DNA of 64,000 nucleotides from the NCBI RefSeq assembly GCF_000264905.1, contig NW_006763145.1, forward strand, positions 347,654-411,653, given 5' to 3'. The translations under genes and the position numbers were made by a program. Origin of the DNA: Stereum hirsutum FP-91666 SS1. Its lineage: Eukaryota; Basidiomycota; Agaricomycetes; Russulales; Stereaceae. The notes below the pieces were generated by a model that saw only the letters and a program-made list of their open reading frames with translations, was not told where the DNA came from and searched no databases. How positions within the stretch are numbered: the stretch's first letter is position 1; each line of letters begins with the position of its first letter. Shown in pieces: positions 22,950 to 34,311 of the stretch.

Positions 22950-23585
22950 TGTCGCAAAAGCGGCACCCCCCGTTATTACGCGTTATAATGCCTAGAACGG
23001 CCGGAACGGCTGACGACGCGTTATCACCGTGCTAGCAATAAAGGTTTTTGTGATAACGGTCGGGCCGAGCGTTATAACGCCCTCAGTCTGCCCCGCATTA
23101 TTTGTCATCACGGCGCGCCGATTGGGCAGGCGCCTGCAGGCCTGCGGTCCAGCATGTGCCGGTGTGGCACTGGCCTCTGTGCGTGCAGACTCAGGATATT
23201 TATCGGTGCTTGTACCTGGGTCAAACCTCGACAACAGGCGACACATACCAGGTAAAATCGTCACTTTCGTAGGTTGTGGCCATAGAACGACGTTCCAGCT
23301 GCCCATCTGAACGAGTTTGAGGGTATTTTAGAGTCGAGAGGCTCAACGCGCGCGTTGCCACTCGCCGGTATATAGACCCGATTCGGGTTTTCTGACATAA
23401 CGCCCGTTATAACGGACAGCGAAAGTGTTATGATTCGCGTTGTTATCTTATCATGGATCGCTTCACCGAACCGAGCGTTTCAACGGACCGGGATCGTCCA
23501 AATCCCGTTATAACGCACGTTATTACGGTCCGAAACAGGCCCGAATCAGGTTGAGCGTTAGAACGCCGGTGCCCATTTTGCGACA
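22950..23585. mobile_element. 636-bp TIR element with CGTTATAACG array
   Basis: Left end TGTCGCAAAAGCGGCACC and right end (reverse complement) TGTCGCAAAATGGGCACC match at 16 of 18 positions. Inside, palindromic CGTTATAACG-type motifs recur near both ends and in the middle: cgttattacgcgttataat at the left, gagcgttataacgcc, cataacgcccgttataacgg, cccgttataacgcacgttattacgg, and gagcgttagaacgcc at the right. There is no transposase and no clear target-site duplication. It is best read as a non-autonomous DNA transposon. The same terminal decamer bounds the element at 34312-35652. Confidence 0.65.
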
Positions 23586-25435
23586 CACCCTGGTAAGCAC
23601 TAGAGAATATGTATATTGTTACCCGCACTCACATAACAAAGACGTCGAGTATCGGGAAGGTACTGTGCCGGCATAACGGAATAGTTTGAGGGCAACGGTG
23701 TCCCCGACCTGATGTTGGGGCAAGGAACACGAGTTGTGAATACAGGGTTGAGAGTTGGAATAGAATACTGCGAATATTAATTTTCATGCTAGGTCCATAA
23801 TCCAGCCATTTATACCACCTGTCCGCTCAACCCGCCGTACTGCCAGTAAGAGGCGCGGGTACAGACATATTTCCCGTGCTTTCGTCGCTTCAGAATCTGT
23901 GCAAGACCGTTATGGTAGCTCAGTACCTAGTTAACCAATTTTGTCTTGCCGTGAGTCTCTTACGTGCTGTAAGATGGTTGTACGACAATGCGGGTATGAT
24001 GCTGAGAGAACATGTAGATGTAGCCACCGGTCGAGGAGCGGAGTGTGAACTATATCGGCGCCGCCAAAAGGGACAAGCAGTTCTCCGCCAGGTACACCAG
24101 CTATCCTCAGAGTCTGCAACGCCTAGTTTTTCTCCGCGCACACGGTCTATAGCGGATTCCAAGATCCAATTCCCAGATTCAATCTTGCACCCAAATTTCA
24201 CCAGCCACCGAACTCAAAGATCGGTGTCCTCTAGTGTTTCGTTGCCTGATTTCAGGTTCTAGTACCTATACGGTAGGTAACCGTGTTTGTATCCCTTATG
24301 AGTTATAGGGTTAGACTTGTATACGTCAGTCGTTCGGATGACTGTCGTTTCTACGGCCCGCTTCCAGTGTCAGTCAACGAGTCTAAGTAAGTATAGTGAA
24401 ACGGGTAACTTTCTGCAGCAAAAGAGACCGTCTATTAGACGTGAAACCGGCCTGGATTCCTCAGAGATTAAGAATCAGGGTTAGTAGCTATCACCTAACT
24501 GATGACATCAAACGCGAATGTGGGTAAGTACCGAGTAGACTATCATACAGTAGATCACCTGATCACATGGAAGGCGTTTCCAACACCACATTGGCTTCAT
24601 CGAGGCTGCAATATTTGCTGCCACATCTATCAAACTCAGACACGGTTTGACCTGTGCCTATGCAGCAATTGCCTAGCGAGAAGACCTTTTGGTAGAGGCC
24701 AGGAACAACTCTTTCCATTGTTCGAATGAATAATATGGTAACAGTCCAATGCTTGACCTTGCCTGTGTAAGTGGAGTTATGTGTACGTGAAAGTTTCAAG
24801 CGCCAATCCGTCGGGAGACGTAGCCAAACTACATCGGGTGTATTCGAAGCTATTTATTAGTAAGTGGTCAGTTTGTTTGTTTATCAAAATCCTCAGAATT
24901 TGTATAACAATGCATCTCGATGTCTTCGTGTCCCTGAGATTCAAAGACATCCAAGCGAAAACAGAAGAGCTCTTGTTGAGTATTTTGGGATTGTTCTGGG
25001 GCAACATGAAGTACGAGGAGCACTTACGCATGCACCATGTGCGTCGCTTATTGTAAGAACATCGACGTGAACTTCAACGCCCTTAGTGGATAATAGCGAA
25101 GGGGATCAATGATATGATGGAAGGTGATTGACAATGATGCGTACCGTGTCTCCGTGAGGGTAGAGGCCAGGAATGACCTCATTTGCAAGATCGGATACTG
25201 CTATCGCTGAGCGCAAGCCAGCGCGTCCATTAAGGCTACAAGTGGGCCAGTCAGAAGTCAGCCTTCATAGTCCAGGAATACTGTATACGACAAGATCAAA
25301 GTCTACTTTGCAAAGAGTGAATTAGAATATACTGGTACATACCAACCGTCAGTAGCCTGCGACGCAGATAAGCCAATATTACTCACATCGTGGGGTAATG
25401 ACCATGAAGAACACCCAGAAAGCTTAGTCTTGTCG
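23586..25435. other. Gene-poor stretch
   Basis: Several 60-130 codon frames on both strands overlap and show no domain or coherent splicing. No gene is called. One more CGTTATAACG-like motif (ggcataacgg, near 23671) lies just outside the TIR element. Confidence 0.4.
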
Positions 25436-25581
25436 AATTTGACGGGCCTTTGCGGAGCGACCCCCGAAGTCCCGAAAAGGAAGGCATTTGAGTGGAGAAT
25501 ATTTGAAAGAGGCAGCATATCTCCCTCAAACTCCTTCCTTATCGAGCCTTCGGGGGTCGCTCCGCCAAGGCCCGTCAAATT
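25436..25581. mobile_element. 146-bp inverted-repeat element (MITE-like)
   Basis: Left arm aatttgacgggcctttgcgg continuing to the Cs of cccccgaag, and right arm cttcgggggtcgctccgccaaggcccgtcaaatt, are near-perfect inverted repeats of about 34 bp around an AT-richer centre of about 78 bp. There is no coding capacity. It sits just downstream of the DUF6534 gene. No obvious target-site duplication was found. Confidence 0.7.
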
Positions 25582-25699
25582 GGAACAGACCTTATAACAG
25601 TGATCGATTGTCATCACTATAAAGGTCTGTGAAGGAGACTACAGAAAGCTGTGGAAGTAGCGAGTGTATAAGTGGCATATTTATCAAGCTAGTTAAGAG

Positions 25700-26835
25700 A
25701 AATCATACTTGATTTTGGAAGGGCGAGAAGCTACACAGTAAGGAGAAGCCATCAGTTGTTGTGTTGTTGCAATATATGCAATAGATATTCACCGTGATGA
25801 GCGTGAGGAGGACCGAAAGTCTACGACGATCATGCCGCATGACTTTTGTGGTGAGATGTATTTCATAATTATGGACAGGGAACAACGTACGAAGTGATTA
25901 TTCCGGTTTCTAGAGAAGAGAAAAAATGATATGAGAAAGGTAGGGTGAAAGAATACTATATGTCGTACCAATTGTCCCAATAATCAACTTGTCAATGAGG
26001 TTGCGGGTCCTAGTTACATAGTGGTTCTTGTTGGATCCTAATGTTTTTACCAAGTCAATGGCAGGGAAGCTGCTCACGCAGAAAACTTTGGCCGTTCCCA
26101 ATATAGATAGAAACACAACCATCCCGCATTCCAGATATCCACCGAAGCACCCATCACAAGGTTACACACCATAAGCCACTGGTATTTCTTCTCAAACAGG
26201 TCGATACGGCCAACTCGAATAGCCAGTATACTGAGGGCCAGACCAGTTGTGAGACGAAATAGTGAACCAACCCAAGAAAAGATGGTAAGCGCCCAGCTGT
26301 GGGACATATTGCGTATTTTGTAAGCCAAGAAACTCTACGGGTGAAAATTGACCGAACTTCAGATATAGTCCGACATTGCAAGGTGATTCGAAATCACCTG
26401 AACAGGACAGTTCACTAGCATGGCAAGAAATACCGAAAAACTGATGGACCAAGTAGCTTCCAATATAGCTTCGGGATTCCCGAAACGATTCACCGTAGTT
26501 GTATAGAGAGAGATGATGATGAAAACCATGTGAGTAGTCTCAACGATACTGTAGCCAGTGATTCGTTGAGCCGGTAGCAGCAAGAATTATATGAGAAGGA
26601 AAACAAACGCACATAACAAAACATTGCTTCATTGATCCAAAAAAAGTTTTGGTTGAGATTTGACTGATAATATGAGAGATGCACGGACCAGGAGGTGGAT
26701 GTACAGTTTGTCCTTGAATCCATGTTGGTGATAGTTGTAGCTTTGCACGCACATGACTCCATATATCATCGCAGAGAGTATAACACCGAGTTCTATGCAC
26801 CCCAGTGTCTCGGGAATACTGATCTGCGTCTCCAT
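25700..26835 (-). CDS. DUF6534 family multi-pass membrane protein
   Basis: This is a minus-strand spliced gene. It starts at 26835 with METQISIPETLGCIELGVIL and YGVMCVQSYNYHQ, the typical DUF6534 opening (LG..xG.........YG.xxxQ...Y). Later exons encode HMVFIIISLYTTTVNRFGNP (a family segment), IWNAGWLCFYLYW, and RNLIDKLIIGTIGT. The next piece joins as TGIITS-LSVLLTLIT through an intron with GTACGT donor and GTAG acceptor. This pattern of alternating membrane helices with a final RT..LI..L......G..TS block is diagnostic for this fungal family of unknown function. Some middle junctions and the exact stop (given as about 25700) are uncertain. Confidence 0.65.
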
Positions 26836-28872
26836 GGCTAGCGGGAACAGGGTTTTCTCATGAGTGGGATCGAGACACGGATGTATAGCAGATGCAGTAC
26901 CTATATAACAGGCGACTCAGACGCTCACCATTGAATGATGCTCCAATCATCACGATAGTTCAAACATGGTACCCTGGGAGTTTGATTTTCTGATGCTTCC
27001 CATACTAATCGAGTTTGCTATGCTGGATCTGCCAGAGATAGGTAGGATAAAACGTAGGCCAGGTACGCTAGGGTATGCTACTGTTATTCCCGAAGACGAC
27101 AGCTTCAATTTCAGTATCAATCCCAGGTCTCGCCGGGAGAGTCGTGATGGAGAGCTCAGACGTGATCTATGATGCAACGATATCATGATCTGCATTCCCA
27201 TGCATCAAAGTAGAAGTGTTCCTCGAAGCCGGTCTTCGCCCATAGATCGGCTGATAACGTCCCGCTTTCCATGACGGGGCGTGTCATCTCGCTATGCTCG
27301 AACGGGAGGATCATTCTGGAACATTGAACTCCATCATTGGAGGAGAAGATGATTGTTATGAAGTATTACTCTAGTGAATAGATGTTATCTGCAGCCTGAA
27401 AAGTGGACTTTTGAGTTGCAAGGCGACGCAAGCGAACTGTAAAAGTGAGAATTTTAACTAAAATTTCAGTTCGAAGGCGAAAGTGGAGGCCAGCCGTGAT
27501 TGGCTGATCGACTCCATTTGGCCTGCGTCTGGCACTTACCGAGGGTTCGAAGCGAACTATGAAATAAACATTGAAGTAGACGAGCTCTCAAGTAGCCAAT
27601 TTGAAGCTCATAGAACCTCTCGGTTTTCAGGCTGCAGAAAACATCTAATGTTAGGGGAGATTGGAGCTGCGGTGTAAGACTGGAAGCTCAGTGGTATACT
27701 CAGCACCACCGCATTATTCAGGCTCGCATGCAAACATAGTGCTAATACGATTCTCGGCGGGATGATGCACGGGAATGGTGTCAAATTAAATCCATGCGAT
27801 CTCGATCCCAAAATAGATCGACACGCAAATACATCATACGATAGCAGGAACGAAGAAAGGGAAGACGAAGGTATGGGGCATCTTTTTAACATTTTCTTGA
27901 CGAACTTTTTGAACGTTCACCTGTGTCCACCTCGTCATCGGCGGTGACTGTTGATGTGGATGGCGAAAAGGCGAGACATATCATCTGGGTGCCCTCATTA
28001 CTAAGGGGAAGAACTTCTTCTAGCAATGGGGCCTAACTGAAGTCGGGAAATAAAGGTGAAAGGGTGCCTCCCTATCTCCGACTGTAGATCTTATCAATAT
28101 ATGAAACGATTTGTGAAATCATTGTCCCACTGCAGAACAGTCACGTTTGACAGCATATGAATGATGACCATGCAGTTTGCCAAGGTAGGCAACTAAATCA
28201 GGCCACTTTTTAGCGTCAACATCTCTCACTCATGCCACCATTCAATTACCATTAGACCGTGTCCACGCGAATATTTTCTGCATTAAATTGCGAGCAAATT
28301 CCGATCCCGCTTTCTGTTTTTAACGTACGTCCTCAAGCTGCACAGCTGAACTTTCAGAGTACTAACGAGGATCGAGAACGCGAAATACAGAGACTCGTGG
28401 TCTTTCCGACTTGCTTATGTGACAGTGTGAGAGGCTCGATGTTCTCGTTTTTGCGACATACTGAGCATACTAGCTATCACTTTCTCACGTGCTCTCTCTC
28501 GTACATTATTCGACCAGCATAGCCTGGCAATTTGGTCTTAAGCTTCGTTTCAAGGCTGTCGAATCGACCTGGCCAGTTCCTGGTGTTCTTCCATCTGTGC
28601 AGTGTAAGTAGTCTTCTAATATACGGGTTGGAGGTCCATATTACAATGTCATCATGGCCGTCTACATGTTTCAGCACTGTACACAATAGCGTGGTGGTAA
28701 GAGGTAAACCCGTGCCACACGGCGGCATACTCGTACCCGAACGGGTACAGGGTGTCTTCCCAGTTCGGGGGGACATTCGTCTTTGGCACTTGCTCGCACC
28801 CGTTGTCGGACCCATGCAGGGTCATAAAGACTTTAAGACAGTGCATTAAATAACTTTTAATTGGGATCTCTC
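26836..28872. other. Intergenic, no convincing gene
   Basis: Short frames only. Two minus-strand frames near 28477-28850 could be exons (HDDIVIWTSNPYIRR; GYEYAAVWHGFTSYHHA), but no family or consistent splicing was recognised. An isolated tttttgcgaca near 28449 resembles the terminus of the TIR elements but has no partner. Confidence 0.4.
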
Positions 28873-30810
28873 ATGGAGAGCTTTGACTATGCAGACGTCG
28901 GGTCCTCTAGCACCGTAGCACTTCCACGCCAACAATCTAAACTCGGAGTAGATGGTGGTGTCAGAGCCTGGCGTACCACGGCTGGCGGGTGCGTCCCTCC
29001 AAGGTCTCGGGTGTTCACATTTTTTCATAGACGGAGGCTTTTTTTGAAGATGGCTCGTATTGCTCGCGACATTTGGGTACTCCAACTCATTCGGGGTCTA
29101 CCAAGACTTCTACACACGAAATGGAGATGCTTCTTCGTCTCGCATTAGTTGGATTGGCTCAGTTCAAATATTCTTCCTCATCGCCACCGGGATAGTCTCT
29201 GGAAAGCTGCTCGATGCGGGTCATTTCAAGACGACAAATATAGTCGGCACAGTGCTTTATGTATTTTCGTGAGTGTTTCCTGATATAATCCGGTGGACTC
29301 TGCTAAGGTTTTCATCACATAGCCTTATGATGGTGTCCATCGCGCATCATGAGAAGTATTATCAGATATTTCTTTCTCAAGGACTTGGTATGGGCATCGG
29401 TGCGGGCTTGTTATATTCACCAGCCGTTGCAGTTCAAGCCCATCACTGGCGCAAACATCGTTCTCTAGCCATAGGTATAGCCTTTAGCGGTGGGTAACGA
29501 TCAAATCCGTGCGCAATGCTGGAAAATTTGATGTTTTGTTTGGAATTTATTTAGGTGCTGCTCTTGGCGGTGTTATATTTCCTATCATGCTCAATAGACT
29601 ATTCCATGGGTCTGTTGGGTTTCGTTGGGGTGTACGAGCATCGGGATTCCTTGTTCTCGCCTTGCTCATCCCCGGGATATTTCTTATGACCACAAATCCA
29701 TTGATGGATGGGACAAACAAGCCGAAACCAGAAATGATAGGAATATTGACGGATGTACCCTATCTTGCTGCATGCATTGGGTATGTAACCCGAGTTCGCT
29801 TCAATCAGCTTGTATGTTATTAATGCGGTTCAAAGAGGGCTGTTCAACCTCTTAGGAATCTTCTTTCCGCGTACAGATCCATTATATAATGACCTCAAAC
29901 AACAGACTGATAACCGGTCGGCATAGTCTTCTATCTCCAAATATTCTCGATTCTCCATGGCGTCGATCCTAATACTGCGTTCTACACCGTAAGTGATTTG
30001 CGACTGGCTTGATCTGGATTCAATCCGGAAGACCCGATTGATACCAAGTATTTTGCAGATAGCTATCCTCAACGCCTCTTCCGTTGTCGGGCGAATTATT
30101 ACAGGCTTCGCAGCAGACAAAATCGGACCAATGAACGCTATCATTCCTGTCTCTCTCGTAAATGGAGTTCTTCTCATCGCTCTCCTCGGAATCACGAACA
30201 CGGGGACCATCATCATATTTTCAATCATTTTTGGCATCACGTCCGGTTCTTGTGAGTTTCTCCTGCTTATTTCAATCAATCGTCCTTCATTGTGTTTTCA
30301 CACTAATGGTTTTACGCGGCACCACAGTTATGGCCCTTTGCGGCCCTGTCGTCGGTAGTTTTGCACGCGACGAAAGCGAGATTGGGTAGGGACCTCTCCT
30401 CCCCCACCGCACGCACCATATTTTGTGCCGAACGTGTTCTGACAGATATCTTCCCATCTTCCACTTCATTTATTATGCTCAATTTTCAACGCGAATAGCG
30501 TACGCGTCGGTTTAGGTTTCGCTATCGCCTCGATCGGATGCTTATTCGGAGCTCCCATCGCAGGCACTGTGCTTGGACCTGGGTTCCTCTGGCCGAAAGC
30601 AATTATTTTCAGTGCGGTGAGTAGCAGTACATCTCCTCAATTTGTCCCGCCATCGCTCTCGTTGCTTTGAAAAAGCATGCATAAATTATGAGAGGTGCGA
30701 CGTTGATATTTATCTTTGCGATGTGACAGGTCTTCACGTTCGCGGGCGCTGTTACTATGACTGTCTCGCGGCAGATGGTAGTGTGCCGGAAAGGATCCCA
30801 GTTTGTCTGA
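28873..30810 (+). CDS. MFS transporter, monocarboxylate-permease type
   Basis: A spliced plus-strand major facilitator protein of the fungal monocarboxylate transporter-like group. The N-terminus MESFDYADV is followed by DGGVRAW, the usual sequence before helix 1. Helix 1 reads WLVLLATFGYSNSFGVYQDFY, the hallmark of this group. Next come ISWIGSVQIFFL (helix 2) and GKLLDAGHF (the inter-helix G-x-L-x-D-x-G motif). QGLGMGIGAGLLYSPAVAV is helix 4-5, and the GFRWGVRASGF/GIFLM block is helix 6. The second half has YLQIFSILHGV, SSVVGRIITGFAADKIGP, CGPVVGSF, and a last exon ending MTVSRQ...KGSQFV with TGA at 30808-30810. Exon edges are approximate. It probably carries a monocarboxylate or related organic acid across the plasma membrane. 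A P450 gene follows 570 bp downstream on the same strand. Confidence 0.75.
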
Positions 30811-31379
30811 GTGATTTCTTAATTCGATTGAGCCGTATGACTTTACCGATGAATATGGTCTGCATGACCTCTTGACCATTACTTATGTGGACAATTCATT
30901 ACTATATTCCGTACCTACGCGAGGTACTTCGTAGTCCTGTCTATATCGACGCTTGCGCGTGTTCTAAATCTAGTTCGCTTATCGCTTCTTCACAGGACCA
31001 CATGCAGATAGACCAAACTATTCATAAAAAAACTTGTAGTCAGGACGTCCCTACACTGTGTTTTCATGAGCAGCATGTTCATTCGTGCCACACGCCACTC
31101 CGCTACTGGAGCCACCGGTCGTTTCCGGCGAGATCGGTAAAAGTCCAACCCCTTTCCATCTTTTGCAACATCACGCATCACATCCATCTCACCCATCCCC
31201 TTCCTGCCCGGACGGAGCCAGGTTTTCTCGGGTTACAAGGCGAACGAGTTTCTGAATATGGATCCCTGGTATCTCAACGGTTGGCGCCAAAACGGGTCGG
31301 GACTCGGCAAGCGCGTAACACCCTCCAAGCTCCCTGAACTGAAGAACTTCTCTCTAAGCTTCTCTCATACACACTATCT

Positions 31380-33833
31380 ATGTCGGACTACTTGCTTCTC
31401 GGAGCCGTTACATTCATCGCGCTGGGCACCAGCTTTCTTCTACGCCCGAAGTACCAACGACCACCTGCGTATATCGGAGATCGTGAGGATGTCACGACGT
31501 TGGTACGCACTGCAGCGATCAAGAAGACGGCCATGTGGGAGGTATTTGACGGGCTCGCGAAGAAATATGGTGCGCCTACGCGTAGACATGATCGTTTGGG
31601 TATGAATACTGACTGGTATCCCTGACACTATCAGGCGATATCTTTTCATTCGAGCTCGGAGGAAAGCCAATCGTTGGTATGTGCACTGTTCATCTCGACA
31701 TTGTTGAGGTGCAGTGTGGCACCCTGACCCGGATGTGTGTTCAGTTCTGAACTCTGCTCAGATGGCCACTGATCTTCTCGACAAGCGAGGAGATATCTAC
31801 TCAAGTCGTCCTCGCCTTATCATGGCGTGCGTGGCCTCCTACTCCTCTTTGCATTCTCGGTTACTGAATGTGAGTCGTTAGACATGAGATTCTCGCTGGG
31901 AACCTACGTGGTTTGAGCGCCCCGTATGGTGAATATTGGCGCAAATGGCGGAAGGTACGTGGCGCATCTTTATGTGAGGCGCTCCTATCTCGCAGAGATG
32001 CACCACGCGATGGATCCTCGTATCTTCGACTAGATATGGGGCCATTGCCTCGGATCCTGTGATCTGTATGTGCCGTTGTTGACTCTACATTTGTCTGTCT
32101 AGATTCAACACACCGGCATGAGCGGACGAGCATCGCTTGCGTACCGCGAACATCAAGCACTGGAGTCAACAATTCTACTTCGTGATCTCGCACTTGATTC
32201 GAGTAACTATTCTTCCTTAGTCGAAAGGTAAACATCGCTTCAGTTCTCAATCGATTTGGGCCCATGGATGCGATTCCTGCTTTTCAGGTTTGCAGTATCG
32301 GTAGTGACGTCCATCAGCTATGGGAAACGGGCTTCGAGCCTTGAAGAAGAGGCCGTCAGAGTAAACACTGAGATAATCTCGGGTAAGCGCTGTATTACTC
32401 TCCGTAACGCATGGCTCATCGCCCCGTTTAGAGTTACAACGGTACAACTTTCATCTTCCTTCGTTCTGGCAACTCTCTGACAGGCTTGTGCCTTCGATCT
32501 AGTATAATGTGAGTTTCAGATGTCTTTGACGTTCTCGGTTCTTTCGTATTTATTTGCTGTACAGTGGCTTCGGAAAGCAAATAGTCGACGATGTACGTTC
32601 TTGTTTCACAGATCAAGCTCGGTGCTGACCGGATTAAATCAGTGGCCAAGTCTGCTCTGGCTCCCGGTGAGTCTTCCATGCCTAACCCTCGCCATGTGTT
32701 CCGCCACTCACATAGACACCAGCGTCGGCTTCAATGGTTCCGTCACGACGCCGACAAGAAATTCGCAGGAGACACATCCTTCTACGTTCAGCTATTGAGG
32801 GACGTCCGCAAACGAATGGATGCAGGTACTGCGAAAGAATGCATGTCCTCGCGTAGTCTGGAGGCGCCTAGCGGCAATGTCAGCGAAGTCGAGCTCGCAT
32901 ACTCGGTGGCGGCTCCGTTTGGTGCGGGTGTTGATACGGTTAGTCTATCGTAAGCTTCTCTGTACGAGTCTCCCTTTTCACACAATGTGCATCGTACTAC
33001 AGACCTCGGGCAGCATAGAATACGCCATCCGTCTGTCTTCCTACCTTTTCCTGCTGTTTATTCATCAACTAATCTTCGCTCTCTTTTAGTTGCGATGATT
33101 CTCTACCCAGAAACGGCCCATAGAGTCCAAGTCGAACTCGACGCTGTCGTCGGACGAGGACGATTCCCTGGTTTCGAGGACGAATCTGCTCTTCCATACC
33201 TGCGCAGCTTCATTCTGGAACTCTCGCGATGGCGGCCACCTGTTTCACTCGCCGTTCCTCATGCTGTGACGAGGGACGACTTCTTTCGAGGCGGTAGAAT
33301 CGCGAAGGGGACTACAGTTTACGGAAATATCTAGTGCGCTTTATTTACTTTCACCTTCCCACGCGGTTTGAGGGCTGATGGCGGGTGCGGTGCGGTAGCA
33401 CCATGATGCAGGACCCTGTCATGTTCCCAGAGCCAGAAGAATTCCAACCTGAACGGTTTCCTAATGATAAGATTGCCTCGGACTTTACGATACCGTTCGG
33501 CTTTGGAAGGAGGCAATGTCCCGGGATGCATGTAGCTTCGCAATCGCTTTTCATCGTCATTGCGCGGTAAATCTTATTTCACTCCCTTTCCATGAAAAGA
33601 ATTTCTGCGCTTTGTTGACTCGCATATATCATGGTGGACGCACCACAAGACTACTCTGGGCGTTCGACGTCGTGTCCCTCTCCACCCCGGACCCACACTC
33701 CTATGTGAACCATGGACTGGTAAGAGGTCCAGGCAAGATATCGTTCGAATTGCGTTTCAGGGACAAAGACGCGAGGAGGTTAGTGGAGGCAGAGGCTGCG
33801 GAGGCTGAAGAGCGGCTGAAGGAATGGGCCTAG
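31380..33833 (+). CDS. Cytochrome P450 monooxygenase
   Basis: A multi-exon gene encoding a membrane-anchored P450. The start [20 protein letters not shown] gives the N-terminal anchor. Well-supported early exons are 31380-31569, 31635-31676, 31745-31826, 31882-31954, 32103-32227 and 32288-32382, all phase-consistent ([23 protein letters not shown]). The I-helix motif AGVDT lies near 32925, the K-helix ExxR as E-L-S-R near 33225, and the heme-binding loop [12 protein letters not shown] near 33500-33530. An exon junction near 33332/33408 restores NIYTMMQDPV. The stop TAG is at 33831-33833. The segment at about 32383-32720 could not be spliced with certainty. Such P450s oxidise small hydrophobic compounds with a reductase partner at the ER; the substrate is unknown. 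The neighbouring MFS gene suggests a shared metabolite, by inference only. Confidence 0.8.
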
Positions 33834-33893
33834 GAATTTACTGGGCGGTCTGATGTTGGCACTTTCCCATGTCAGCTTTTATGATCTGAAGGG

Positions 33894-33979
33894 CTCGAAC
33901 GGTTATTTGTGGCGTCTCGACCGTTATTTGTGGCGGCTCGACCGTTATTTGCGGCGGCTCGACCGTTATTTGTAGCAGC
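33894..33979 (+). repeat. Tandem repeat, four units of about 21 bp
   Basis: The unit GGCTCGACCGTTATTTGTGGC is repeated about four times with minor changes just after the P450 stop codon, in the presumed 3' UTR or flank. Confidence 0.8.
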
Positions 33980-34311
33980 TCTTCTGTATGGATATCTTTT
34001 CTTGTTTTATTCTATTTGTTCCTTGTTGATTTCCAAACATCATCGGAGTTTTGGCGTCGTGTGTGCTGATCTTATTGACACTGCTTTGTGTTTGATCTTT
34101 CCTAGCATAGTCAAGAATCTCCGCATTCCGGATCGCTCGCTTTCAATAGTCCCGACTTCATCCCTCATGGTCAAGTCGGCTCTCAATCACGATGCTTCTC
34201 AGTCAGCGTCACTTAAAGTATCTGCGTTGACAGACTCGGGATGTATCAATCCCGCCAGTATTCATGCATCATGCAAGGCGGATATCGCGAAGTACAAAGC
34301 CGGTCTGCTTT

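Noticed and set aside
28440..28465. Third TGTCGCAAAA-type element end
   Set aside because: Only one end (tttttgcgaca) is present, with no inverted partner within several kb.
28477..28850. Possible minus-strand exons upstream of the MFS gene
   Set aside because: Residues look partly protein-like, but no family or coherent splicing could be shown.
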